Assembly: GCA_050246915.1 (NCBI GenBank)
Contig: JBFWVD010000106.1
Span: 1 to 14,225 of the forward strand
Origin: JBFWVD01 sp050246915
GTDB lineage: Bacteria > Actinomycetota > Acidimicrobiia > Acidimicrobiales > Ilumatobacteraceae
Length of the DNA stretch: 14,225 bases
Reading direction: 5' to 3'
In this document: positions 6,372 to 13,357 of the stretch, piece after piece
How positions within the stretch are numbered: position 1 is the first letter of the stretch
Layout: every line of letters begins with the position of its first letter
The notes under the pieces: generated by a model
The model's input: the letters and a program-made list of their open reading frames with translations, nothing else
The model's database searches: none
Told to the model about the DNA's origin: nothing
Translations under genes and position numbers: made by a program

Positions 6372-6415
6372 CCGCAGTGCCGCGTCGCGTGTGCCGCAGT
6401 GCTGCGTCGCGTGCC
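6372..6415 (+). repeat. Imperfect 22-bp tandem pair
   Basis: Two adjacent 22-base units starting CCGCAGTG at 6372 and 6394 differ at one base within the first 20 and at the last two bases. With the preceding two arrays this makes about 100 bases of continuous GC-rich tandem repeats between tRNA-Leu and the HerA-like ATPase gene. Confidence 0.8.
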
Positions 6416-6429
6416 GTGTGACTGTTCTA

Positions 6430-6466
6430 GGTACGAGAAGGTACGCCCCAGGGACATTTTCGTGCC
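6430..6466 (+). other. Imperfect hairpin downstream of the HerA-like gene
   Basis: GGTACGAGAA (6430-6439) and TTTTCGTGCC (6457-6466) pair over all 10 positions as RNA on the plus strand (two G-U pairs), with an 18-base loop. The first arm's GGTACG recurs at 6440. The stretch is less GC-rich than its surroundings. It sits about 50 bases beyond the stop of the minus-strand ATPase gene. It could be a terminator-like structure or a dispersed repeat unit; neither is shown. Confidence 0.4.
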
Positions 6467-6514
6467 GAGAAGCGTGAGGGCTCGTGTGGCCGCGGTCGAT
6501 GCGCGGCGGCCAAG

Positions 6515-8908
6515 TCAGGCGACGGGGATCCAGGCGAGCACCACCTGGGTGACCTTCACGTCGGTCTTCTCGAGGGGGATCTGGACGGTGGCGATGGACG
6601 CCGCGACCTGCTCCCACTTCGTGGTGATCTCGTTCTCGTCCTCGGTGAACTCTGCTTCGAGTTCGGCCAGCGCGTCATGCTTCTCGGCCAGTCGGTTCTC
6701 TGCTGCGTCCACCCGCTCGCCGGCGGTCGCCGTCTGACCGCGTCGGCTCGACATGCCGCCGGCCCCTTTGAGTACCGCAGAGGCCAGCTTCTTGGAACTG
6801 CGCTTGCCGCCCAGGAATGCGCCGAGGATCGACCCTGCGGTCGACAAGAACTCGTTGCTCTTCTTGGCCTTCTTCTCGCTCTGGGCGATCTCGACACGAT
6901 CTTGCGCTTGCTCGACGGCCGCCTTGGCCTTGATGAACCGGGCCTCGAACTTGTCACGCAACTTGGCCTGGTCGGCGTCGGCCTTCTCCTGCGCGGCCTC
7001 GGCGCAGCGGTTGGCGAACGACTCGGCCGTTTCCCCGGGACGGCTGTACATCTTGAGGTCCTTGTTCATCGACAGGTCCATGGTGCGGGCGCGCACCAGG
7101 TGATCGGTGAGGTCCTTGGGGAGCTGCGCCCAGAACGCCTTGTCGCCAACAGGCGCTTGCACTTCGGCGAACGGTGCGGTTACCAACGGCTCGGAGCGCA
7201 GATCACGATCGTCGTAGTCCACGTCGATGAGCCGGCTCGAATCGAACCGCTCGGGGAGCGGATAGAGGATCGCCTCGTACTCCACGTTCTCGCGCAGATC
7301 GGCGGCGTCATCGTCGTACAGCAACTGCACGCGACACACCGCAGCGGCTTCGAGTCGGCTCGGGGTGGAGGAGGCGCCGATCGCCGACGCCCACGGCGCC
7401 GCAGGATCGACGAAGCGCACTTCCACACCAGGCGCCACGGCCGGCCCGACCGCAGATGGCGCGGCCACCTCGTCGTGCGCAACTGACGTTGACGCGACGG
7501 CGGTAGGGGTGGCCTGTTCGACCGGCATTGCCGCCTTCTGATCGGCCATCAGGTCAGCAATCTGCTCACGCGTCACCGGGCCGCGCAAATAGCTGAGGGC
7601 CCAGCGACTGGTGAACACCGCCGGTGCGTTCTGCGAGGCGCGTCGGATGATGAACTCCCGCTTGCCGAGATTGCTGATCTGATCGGACAGCGCTGCGGTG
7701 TCGACCGCACCGGTGGCCGACGACAGACCGTCCATGAGGCGCGCCTTGTCTTGTTCGGTCTGCAGCCGACCGATCATCCACGTGCCGGCGTTGGACACTG
7801 CCTTGTAGTCGACGTCCACCGGGTTCTGGGTGGCGAGCACCATGCCGACCCCGAAGGCGCGGGCTTGCTTGAACACCGTCAAGATCGGCTTCTTGGTCGG
7901 CGGCATCGCGGTGGGCGGCAGATACCCCGCCACCTCGTCCATGTAGACGAGCGCCCGCAGATCGGTGGTGCCGCTCTGGCGGCGCATCCAGGTGACGACC
8001 TTGCCGAGCAGCAGGCTCACCACGAACTGGCGCTCGGCGTCGGAGAGGTGAGCGATGGAGATGATCGAGGCGCGAGGCTTGCCATCGGGGCCGCGCAGGA
8101 GCGAGTCGATGTCGAGGGGAACACCGGCGCCCCACGCCGCGAAGCTCGGGGAGGCCAACAGCCCGTTGAGCTTGAGAGCGAGCGCGGTGCGATCCTTCGG
8201 TGGGAAGAACGTGTCGAGGTCGAACACGCCGAGCTTGCGGATCGGTGGTGTCTGCACCAGCGCAACCAAGGTTGCCAGGTCGAGGTCGGTGCCTTTCGCC
8301 CACGTCGTGGCGATGAGGTTCGACAGCAAGATGTGCTCGCGACTGGCCAGTGGATCGGCATCGATGCCGACGAGCCCGAGCAGACCGGTCACGAAGCCTT
8401 CGATCTCGTCCGCGGTGGTCTCTGCGTCGGCACCAACTGGCGCCTCGAGCGAACCGACGATGTTGAGCCCGACACCAGTGGTGGACCCTGGCGTGTAGAT
8501 CGTGATGTTGGTGCTCATGCCGAGCTTGATGATCTGCTCGGGACCCATGCCCCACGAGGCGAGGCCGTCCTTCCATGTCTGGGCCTGCTGCGCCGCGAAG
8601 GTGGGGATGTCCATGCCCGCCTTGGCGGCATCGTCGGCATTGACCCACGGCTCGAACTCGGGACCGGTGAGCCCGGGGAACAGCAGGCACAGGTTGGCCA
8701 GGTCGCCTTTGGGATCGATCATGAGCACTGGCACACCCGATGCCAGCGTCTCCTCGATGAGCACCATGGCCAGACCGGTCTTGCCCGATCCGGTCATGCC
8801 CACGATGAGGCCGTGGGTGGTCAGCTCGCTGGTGGGGAGGTCGACCCCGGTGCCGTTGCGCTTGTGCGATGCGGGATCGATGAGTTCGCCGAGATGCAGG
8901 TTTGCCAC
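6515..8908 (-). CDS. HerA-like (DUF87) ATPase with C-terminal coiled-coil hairpin, 797 aa
   Basis: P-loop ATPase of the HerA/FtsK superfamily, a conserved but poorly characterised actinobacterial family, probably a hexameric DNA- or protein-translocating motor (inference). Walker A GMTGSGKT (37-44), Walker B ALVYMDEV (319-326), a sensor ATQNP (359-363) and candidate arginine finger Arg381 in IGRLQT. The highly conserved DPKGDLANL (65-73) and FDLDTFFPPKDRTALALKLNGL (229-250) are also present. After ~455 comes an Ala/Val/Pro-rich linker (~462-510), a small domain (~520-600), then charged heptad-like helices (~640-682 and ~728-775) separated by a Gly/Ala-rich hydrophobic segment (687-724). GTG 8908 is chosen: it starts MANLHLGELID and a TAGGCT box puts +1 one base upstream. 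Transcribed alone, divergent from the DUF2461 gene. No nuclease partner (NurA, SIR2) is adjacent, so defence linkage is not supported. Confidence 0.9.
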   Translation of the reverse strand: MANLHLGELIDPASHKRNGTGVDLPTSELTTHGLIVGMTGSGKTGLAMVLIEETLASGVPVLMIDPKGDLANLCLLFPGLTGPEFEPWVNADDAAKAGMDIPTFAAQQAQTWKDGLASWGMGPEQIIKLGMSTNITIYTPGSTTGVGLNIVGSLEAPVGADAETTADEIEGFVTGLLGLVGIDADPLASREHILLSNLIATTWAKGTDLDLATLVALVQTPPIRKLGVFDLDTFFPPKDRTALALKLNGLLASPSFAAWGAGVPLDIDSLLRGPDGKPRASIISIAHLSDAERQFVVSLLLGKVVTWMRRQSGTTDLRALVYMDEVAGYLPPTAMPPTKKPILTVFKQARAFGVGMVLATQNPVDVDYKAVSNAGTWMIGRLQTEQDKARLMDGLSSATGAVDTAALSDQISNLGKREFIIRRASQNAPAVFTSRWALSYLRGPVTREQIADLMADQKAAMPVEQATPTAVASTSVAHDEVAAPSAVGPAVAPGVEVRFVDPAAPWASAIGASSTPSRLEAAAVCRVQLLYDDDAADLRENVEYEAILYPLPERFDSSRLIDVDYDDRDLRSEPLVTAPFAEVQAPVGDKAFWAQLPKDLTDHLVRARTMDLSMNKDLKMYSRPGETAESFANRCAEAAQEKADADQAKLRDKFEARFIKAKAAVEQAQDRVEIAQSEKKAKKSNEFLSTAGSILGAFLGGKRSSKKLASAVLKGAGGMSSRRGQTATAGERVDAAENRLAEKHDALAELEAEFTEDENEITTKWEQVAASIATVQIPLEKTDVKVTQVVLAWIPVA

Positions 8909-8915
8909 GTCGGGG

Positions 8916-8921
8916 AGCCTA
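8916..8921 (-). promoter_or_regulatory. -10 box for the HerA-like gene (near-leaderless)
   Basis: TAGGCT on the minus strand fits TANNNT; +1 would be 8909, one base before the GTG at 8908. No Shine-Dalgarno sequence precedes this GTG. Confidence 0.45.
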
Positions 8922-9023
8922 TGGGCATCGACGTCGTGGCCTCGCCCATGGACAGTTGCCCAGGACGAGTGCCCACACGTCGTTGCCGATGGGCCCGTTG
9001 CACCGGCCCAGGAGCACCGTCGC

Positions 9024-9029
9024 TAGCGT
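9024..9029 (+). promoter_or_regulatory. -10 box for the DUF2461 gene (near-leaderless)
   Basis: TAGCGT fits TANNNT; +1 would be 9036, next to the ATG at 9037. A TTGCAC at 8998-9003 resembles -35 but the spacer is 20 bases. No ribosome site precedes the ATG. Confidence 0.45.
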
Positions 9030-9036
9030 TCGGCCC

Positions 9037-9708
9037 ATGGCGTTCAGTGGCTTTCCTCGATCGGCGCTCGACTTCTACCGAGGCCTCGAGGCCGACAACT
9101 CCAAGACGTACTGGCAGGCGAACAAGGCGGTCTATGACGCCAGCGTGAAGGAGCCCATGGCCGCCTTCGCCGCCGAGGTCGACGAGACCTTCCGGCCGAT
9201 GCACATCTTCCGTCCCAACCGGGATGTGCGCTTCAGCAAGGACAAATCGCCCTACAAGACCCACACCGGGGCCGTGGCCGAGACCGACGGCGGGGCGATG
9301 GTCTATGTGCAGCTCTCGGCGTCGGGCCTCATGGCGGCCGCGGGCTACTACATGATGCGGCCCGATCAGCTCGCCCGCTATCGAGAGGCCATCGATTCCG
9401 ATGCTGCGCTCGAGCTCGAAGCGATCGCCGCGGCGCTGGCCCGCCAGAAGCTCCCCATCGCCTCGGGCGGAGAGGGCGATCTCAAGACCGCCCCGAAGGG
9501 ATACCCACGTGATCACCCGCGGATCGATTGGCTCCGGCGCAAGGGCCTCATCATCGTCAAGGAGTTCGGGGCCCCGAGCTGGATGACCACACGGGCCGCC
9601 CTCACCAAGATCCAGGACCTGTGGCGGGCCGCCGAACCGCTCAACGGCTGGCTCGATACACATGTGGGTCCTTCGCTCGAAGCACCCGAGGACGTCTGGT
9701 CCCGCTGA
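9037..9708 (+). CDS. DUF2461 family protein, 223 aa
   Basis: Member of the DUF2461/TIGR02453 family, widespread cytoplasmic proteins of unknown biochemical role. Diagnostic features: N-terminal FYRGLEADNSKTYWQANKAVYDASV (13-37), the family's most conserved stretch FRPNRDVRFSKDKSPYKTH (58-76), then GGAMVYVQLSASGLMAAAGYYMM and RPDQLARYREAI. Length is normal for the family. No signal peptide, membrane segment or nucleotide-binding motif. The ATG at 9037 follows a TAGCGT box at leaderless spacing, while upstream in-frame starts lie in the divergent gap and lack support. Divergent from the HerA-like ATPase; the PLP-enzyme operon begins 89 bases downstream behind its own putative control region, so it is probably monocistronic. 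Confidence 0.9.
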   Translation: MAFSGFPRSALDFYRGLEADNSKTYWQANKAVYDASVKEPMAAFAAEVDETFRPMHIFRPNRDVRFSKDKSPYKTHTGAVAETDGGAMVYVQLSASGLMAAAGYYMMRPDQLARYREAIDSDAALELEAIAAALARQKLPIASGGEGDLKTAPKGYPRDHPRIDWLRRKGLIIVKEFGAPSWMTTRAALTKIQDLWRAAEPLNGWLDTHVGPSLEAPEDVWSR

Positions 9709-9714
9709 CCTCGA

Positions 9715-9745
9715 TGTGAACGGTTGATGTGAACAACGGTGTGAA
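9715..9745 (+). repeat. Three direct TGTGAA repeats ahead of the PLP operon
   Basis: TGTGAA occurs at 9715, 9728 and 9740, spaced 13 and 12 bases, in the 89-base gap before the PLP-enzyme operon. The first two share GATGTGAAC. Same-orientation boxes at near-helical spacing resemble a regulator-binding array about 50-80 bases upstream of the start at 9798. A weak -10-like CAAACT lies at 9784-9789. Confidence 0.45.
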
Positions 9746-9797
9746 AACCCTCATGAAGTGAGCAACGGCGCGTGGGGCTGTACCAAACTCAGCGCTC

Positions 9798-11312
9798 ATG
9801 TTCCCCACCGCGATGTTGCCCCCTGACCTCAGCACCGATCTGCACGACCAGGGCGCCTACGACAACGCGATCCGGCGGTTCCGAGAACAGGGCATCGTGC
9901 TGCCCACCTTCGGTCAGCTCAAGGACCCCGCCACCATCGGCGACGAGGTGCAGGCCTCGTTGGCCTCGGTGCCACGCATGGCACCCGATGCTCGCAACCT
10001 GTTCCGGGTGCACTGGCACAACTCGTTGGCCGGGGATGCTCCGAGCCGCACTGCGTTGCCCGACCACGTGGTCCTCCCGCCGGAGCTCACCGGGGTGCAC
10101 GCCCCGATCGTCGTGCTCTTCGGGGATCGCTTCCCGATGATCACCGCCCACAAGGTGCTCGCCGCCTATGCCTGTCTGGTGCCCCGGTTGATCACCGGTC
10201 GCTTCGATCCGACGGTGCATCGGGCCATCTGGCCGAGCACCGGCAACTACGCCCGTGGCGGCGTGGCCATCAGTCGCATCATGGGCTGCCGCGGTGTTGC
10301 CGTGTTGCCCGAGGGGATGAGCAAGGAGCGATTCGATTGGCTCGATGAGTGGGTGGGCGATCCGAGCGACATCATCCGCACGGTCGGCACCGAGTCGAAC
10401 GTGAAGGAGATCTACGACGCGTGCAACGAACTGGCGCTGACCGACACCAACGTGATCCTCAACCAGTTCAGCGAGTTCGCCAACTATCTCGGCCACGTCC
10501 ACATCACCGGCTCGGCCTTCGGGCGTGTGTTCGAGAGCTATCTCGCCGACAACCCTGGAGCCTCGTTGCGGGCCTTCGTGTCGGCGACCGGATCGGCGGG
10601 CACCATCGGTGCCGGCGACTGGCTCAAGCACACCTATGGCTCCAAGATCGTCGCCGTCGAAGCGCTCGAATGCCCGACCATGCTCGAGAACGGGTTCGGC
10701 GAGCACAACATCCAAGGCATCGGCGACAAGCACATCCCGCTCATCCACAACGTGATGAACACCGATGTGGTGGTGGGCATCAGCGACACGTCCACCGACG
10801 AGCTCGATGTGGTGTTCAACACCGAGGTCGGCCGTCGTTATCTGGCCAAGCGGTTCGGGGTCAGCGACGCGTTGCTTGACCATCTCTCGCACTTCGGCTT
10901 CTCGTCGATCTGCAACACACTTGCGGCCATCAAGACGGCCCGTCACTTCAACTACGGGCCCGACGACGTGATCATGACGGTGGCCACCGACGGCTCGGCG
11001 TTGTATCCCAGCGAGCGGGCCAAGACGATCGCCGACGAGTACGGCGGGTCGTTCGACGAGGCCGAAGCGGCCGAAGCAGTGGGTGAGCACCTCATCGCGG
11101 TCGACACCGCCAACCTCATCGAGTGCACCGAGGTCGACCGCCGTCGCATCTTCAATCTCGGCTACTACACGTGGGTGGAGCAGCAGGGCACGCCGTTCGA
11201 GATGTTCACCGCTCGGCGGGATCAGAGCTGGTGGCAGCAGATGTGGCCGATCGTCGACGATTGGGACGCTGCCATCGGTGAGTTCAACGCCAAGGTGGCC
11301 AGCAAGTCGTGA
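9798..11312 (+). CDS. Cysteine synthase-like PLP enzyme (fold type II), 504 aa
   Basis: Pyridoxal-phosphate enzyme of the tryptophan-synthase-beta/cysteine-synthase fold, of the longer type often annotated only as PLP-dependent protein subunit beta. Likely PLP Schiff-base lysine Lys119 in ITAHKVLAAY; substrate-carboxylate (asparagine) loop STGNYARGG (147-155); Gly-rich phosphate loop ATGSAGTIGAG (263-273); C-terminal GFSSICNTLAAIK (367-379) equivalent to the G-I-S-S-G-A helix of cysteine synthases. At 504 residues it is about 180 longer than CysK, with a ~100-residue N-terminal extension and a C-terminal tail after ~400 (two long acidic helices, EAEAAEAVGEHLIAVDTANL). ATG 9798 has no ribosome site. 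Its stop overlaps the next gene's start by 4 bases. A beta-replacement or beta-elimination reaction on an amino acid is likely; the substrate is not known. It is not a housekeeping CysK. Confidence 0.85.
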   Translation: MFPTAMLPPDLSTDLHDQGAYDNAIRRFREQGIVLPTFGQLKDPATIGDEVQASLASVPRMAPDARNLFRVHWHNSLAGDAPSRTALPDHVVLPPELTGVHAPIVVLFGDRFPMITAHKVLAAYACLVPRLITGRFDPTVHRAIWPSTGNYARGGVAISRIMGCRGVAVLPEGMSKERFDWLDEWVGDPSDIIRTVGTESNVKEIYDACNELALTDTNVILNQFSEFANYLGHVHITGSAFGRVFESYLADNPGASLRAFVSATGSAGTIGAGDWLKHTYGSKIVAVEALECPTMLENGFGEHNIQGIGDKHIPLIHNVMNTDVVVGISDTSTDELDVVFNTEVGRRYLAKRFGVSDALLDHLSHFGFSSICNTLAAIKTARHFNYGPDDVIMTVATDGSALYPSERAKTIADEYGGSFDEAEAAEAVGEHLIAVDTANLIECTEVDRRRIFNLGYYTWVEQQGTPFEMFTARRDQSWWQQMWPIVDDWDAAIGEFNAKVASKS

Positions 11313-12595
11313 GCCTGCTCGACGGAAGCCGGCGCGACAAGAGCCCGATGCTGCTGCGCTGTTCGGTGTGCGGCGCTGAGGTCGCGGCCGAGACCGATGC
11401 GCCCTGGCGTTGTCCCAACGCCACCGAAGCCGACCGTCAACATGTGTTGCATCGCGTTGCCCAGATGCGCCCGCTGCGGCCACTCGATCATCGCCATCCC
11501 CTCGTCCGCTTCGATCCTCAACTCCTCTGGGCGCGCATCGCCGAGGCCCACGGTCTCGATCTCGATGCGCGCATCGCTCTGGTGTTGGAACTCGACGCCG
11601 CGGTGGGTGAGGTCGACGGTCGCGGCTTCGTCGAGACGCCGTTCGCCCGGGCCGATCAGCTCAGTGAGGCGCTGGGATTCCGTGCCGAGGGCGGCATCTG
11701 GATCAAGGACGAAACGGTCGATGTAGCCGGTTCGGCCAAGGCCCGCCATCTGGTGTCGATCCTGTTGCACCTGTTGGCCATGGAGGCATGCGGCGTTGCG
11801 TCACCACAGCAGCGGGCGCCGCTGGCCATCGCTTCGTGTGGCAACGCTGCGTTGGCGGCCGCGACCTTGGCGGCCGCGGTGCGTTGGCCCATCGAGGTGT
11901 TCGTCCCGACGGTGGCCAACCCGGCGGTCATCGAGCGACTCACCGTGCTCGGAGCTCATCTCAACGTGTGTCCGCGGCGCCATGACGATCCGCCCGGTGA
12001 TCCGTGCATCCATCGCTTCCGTGAGGCAGTGTCCGCTGGCGCGGTGCCGTTCAGCGTGCAGGGACCCGAGAACGCGTTGTGTCTCGATGCCGGTCGTACC
12101 ATCGCGTGGGAGTGCACCGAGATGCTCGGCGCTCGTATCGATCGGTTCTTCGCACAGGTGGGTGGGGGAGCGTTGGCCACCTCGATCGGGTTCGGTTGCG
12201 TCGATGCCGGCACGCACCCGAGATTGCACGTGGTGCAAGTCGCCGGGTGCGCCCCCATGGTGCGCGCCTGGGAACGCTGGAAGGCCGACCCGGCAGCGAC
12301 GTGGGCCCAGTGCATGTGGCCGTGGACGCCGGAGCCGCACAGCATCGCCGGCGGCATCTTGGACGACGAGACCTATGACTGGCTCGGGGTGGCGTTGTCG
12401 CTGCGGGCCAACGGCGGGACCGCCGAGGTGGTCAGCGAGGCCCAGATCATCGAAGCGAACCGGCTGGTGGAGGTCCACACCGACATCGACGCAGATCACA
12501 CCGGCACGGCCGCCCTGGCCGGGGTGCTCGCCCTGCGGTCGGAGATCGCCGATGACGAAGTGCTGGTGGTGCCGGTCACGGGCACGCGCCGGTGA
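11309..12595 (+). CDS. Threonine synthase/dehydratase-like PLP enzyme, 428 aa
   Basis: Second fold-type II PLP enzyme. IWIKDETVDVAGSAKARHL (130-148) matches the K-D-E-x-x-x-P-x-G-S-x-K-x-R pattern, with Lys144 as Schiff-base residue. The asparagine loop is SCGNA (176-180) and the phosphate-binding loop GGGAL (285-289). The N-terminus carries a degenerate zinc-ribbon: C18-x-x-C21 plus Cys35 in RCP, with the fourth ligand missing or replaced by a nearby His (45 or 48), as in threonine-synthase-like proteins. GTG 11309 overlaps the upstream stop as GTGA; ATG 11348 is an alternative that would still keep the cysteines. Divergent from the neighbouring PLP enzyme, so not a recent duplicate. Threonine synthase activity is doubtful because no hom or thrB gene is nearby. 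Reaction unassigned; an ammonia-lyase or beta-replacement role fits. Confidence 0.85.
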   Translation: MSLLDGSRRDKSPMLLRCSVCGAEVAAETDAPWRCPNATEADRQHVLHRVAQMRPLRPLDHRHPLVRFDPQLLWARIAEAHGLDLDARIALVLELDAAVGEVDGRGFVETPFARADQLSEALGFRAEGGIWIKDETVDVAGSAKARHLVSILLHLLAMEACGVASPQQRAPLAIASCGNAALAAATLAAAVRWPIEVFVPTVANPAVIERLTVLGAHLNVCPRRHDDPPGDPCIHRFREAVSAGAVPFSVQGPENALCLDAGRTIAWECTEMLGARIDRFFAQVGGGALATSIGFGCVDAGTHPRLHVVQVAGCAPMVRAWERWKADPAATWAQCMWPWTPEPHSIAGGILDDETYDWLGVALSLRANGGTAEVVSEAQIIEANRLVEVHTDIDADHTGTAALAGVLALRSEIADDEVLVVPVTGTRR

Positions 12596-12621
12596 GCAGC
12601 GGTTCGGGTGTGGTCGCCCGG

Positions 12622-12627
12622 TAACGT
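12622..12627 (+). promoter_or_regulatory. -10 box for clpP (near-leaderless)
   Basis: TAACGT fits TANNNT; +1 would be about 12634, two bases before the ATG at 12636. No Shine-Dalgarno sequence is present, so clpP seems to have its own promoter within the 40-base gap after the PLP operon. Confidence 0.45.
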
Positions 12628-12635
12628 GTCCCGAT

Positions 12636-13253
12636 ATGGCTCAGATCCCGATGCCCCATACCACCTCGCTCGACGGCCCAACGGCAAGCGAAGGCCCTGG
12701 CGGCGACCGTACGGACATCTTCAACCGGCTGCTCAAGAACCGCATCGTGATGCTGGGCACCGACGTGAATGACGACATCGCCAACGTGCTCAGTGCGCAG
12801 ATGCTGTACCTCGAGGGCGAGGATCCCAACAAGGACATCTGGCTGTACATCAACAGCCCCGGTGGGTCCGTCACGGCCGGCATGGCCATCTACGACACGA
12901 TGAACTTCATCAACTGCGACGTGGCCACCATCTGCATGGGCCTTGCTGCATCGATGGGCCAGTTCCTGTTGTGCGCCGGTGCGCCGGGCAAGCGCTACTC
13001 GTTGCCCCACGCCCGCATCATGATGCACCAGCCCTCCGGTGGCATCCGGGGCCAGGCCTCCGACATCGCCATCCAGGCGGAGCAGCTCATCTACATCAAG
13101 CGGCTCATGGCCGAGCGCATCGCGTTCCACACCGGCCAGACCGTCGAGCAGATCAACGTCGATTCCGACCGCGACCGTTGGTTCACCGCCGAGCAGGCGC
13201 GTGACTACGGCATCGTCGATCACGTGCTGCTCAAGCGTGGCGAGCTGATCTGA
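12636..13253 (+). CDS. clpP: ATP-dependent Clp protease proteolytic subunit ClpP, 205 aa
   Basis: Serine peptidase forming two stacked heptameric rings that degrade proteins fed in by Clp ATPases in the cytoplasm. The catalytic triad is complete: Ser106 in GLAASMGQ, His131 in MMHQP, Asp180 in DSDRDRW, with spacings (25 and 49 residues) equal to those of E. coli ClpP. The INSPGGSVTAG (72-82) substrate strand and the ring-docking helices are present. About 25 N-terminal residues form a propeptide-like, Pro/Gly-rich stretch (HTTSLDGPTASEGPGGDRTD) that is probably removed by self-processing. The ATG follows a TAACGT box. The usual neighbours are absent: no tig upstream, no clpX or second clpP within the window. 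It may be a stand-alone paralogue or have a split partner elsewhere. Confidence 0.97.
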   Translation: MAQIPMPHTTSLDGPTASEGPGGDRTDIFNRLLKNRIVMLGTDVNDDIANVLSAQMLYLEGEDPNKDIWLYINSPGGSVTAGMAIYDTMNFINCDVATICMGLAASMGQFLLCAGAPGKRYSLPHARIMMHQPSGGIRGQASDIAIQAEQLIYIKRLMAERIAFHTGQTVEQINVDSDRDRWFTAEQARDYGIVDHVLLKRGELI

Positions 13254-13261
13254 TCGTTGCT

Positions 13262-13306
13262 CGGTTGGTGTGTCGCTGGGGCCTCGCCCGAGCGACACAC
13301 CAACCG
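13262..13306. terminator. Strong 16-bp hairpin between clpP and the lipoprotein gene
   Basis: CGGTTGGTGTGTCGCT (13262-13277) and its exact complement (13291-13306) form a 16-bp perfect stem with a 13-base loop that can add GG/CC pairs. It starts 8 bases after the clpP stop and lies 40 bases beyond the stop of the convergent lipoprotein gene, so it can serve both. U-tracts are weak (only GTTTCC on the plus side), typical of high-GC intrinsic terminators. Confidence 0.8.
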
Positions 13307-13320
13307 CAGATCGTTTCCTC

Positions 13321-13357
13321 GTCGTGCGCATCTATGTCGTGCGCATCTACGTCGTGC
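13321..13357 (+). repeat. 15-bp tandem repeat over the lipoprotein stop codon
   Basis: GTCGTGCGCATCTAT (13321-13335) is followed by a copy with one change (13336-13350) and a 7-base partial copy (13351-13357). The second copy contains the TAG stop of the minus-strand lipoprotein gene, and the first copy holds a second TAG in the same frame. Confidence 0.75.

Noticed and set aside
6312..6415. CRISPR array
   Set aside because: Repeats are directly tandem without spacers and there are no cas genes.
6515..8908. HerA-based anti-phage defence system
   Set aside because: No nuclease, SIR2, DUF4297 or other effector gene is adjacent; neighbours are tRNA-Leu and a DUF2461 gene, and the protein matches a generic chromosomal family.
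7751..9148. 465-codon plus-strand frame across the HerA-like gene
   Set aside because: Product is low-complexity and Gly/Arg/His/Glu-rich with no family features; the minus-strand ATPase has complete Walker motifs.
9715..9745. CRP-type TGTGA-N6-TCACA site
   Set aside because: The TGTGA boxes are direct repeats; no TCACA partner occurs at the right spacing.
9789..11483. 564-codon open frame on the minus strand
   Set aside because: Lies opposite the cysteine-synthase-like gene, whose motifs are unmistakable; the antisense product is a codon-bias shadow of GC-rich DNA.
11796..12635. Plus-strand extension of the clpP frame 840 bases upstream
   Set aside because: Overlaps the PLP enzyme in another frame, has Arg/Ser/Pro-rich shadow composition, and clpP has its own ATG with a -10 box.
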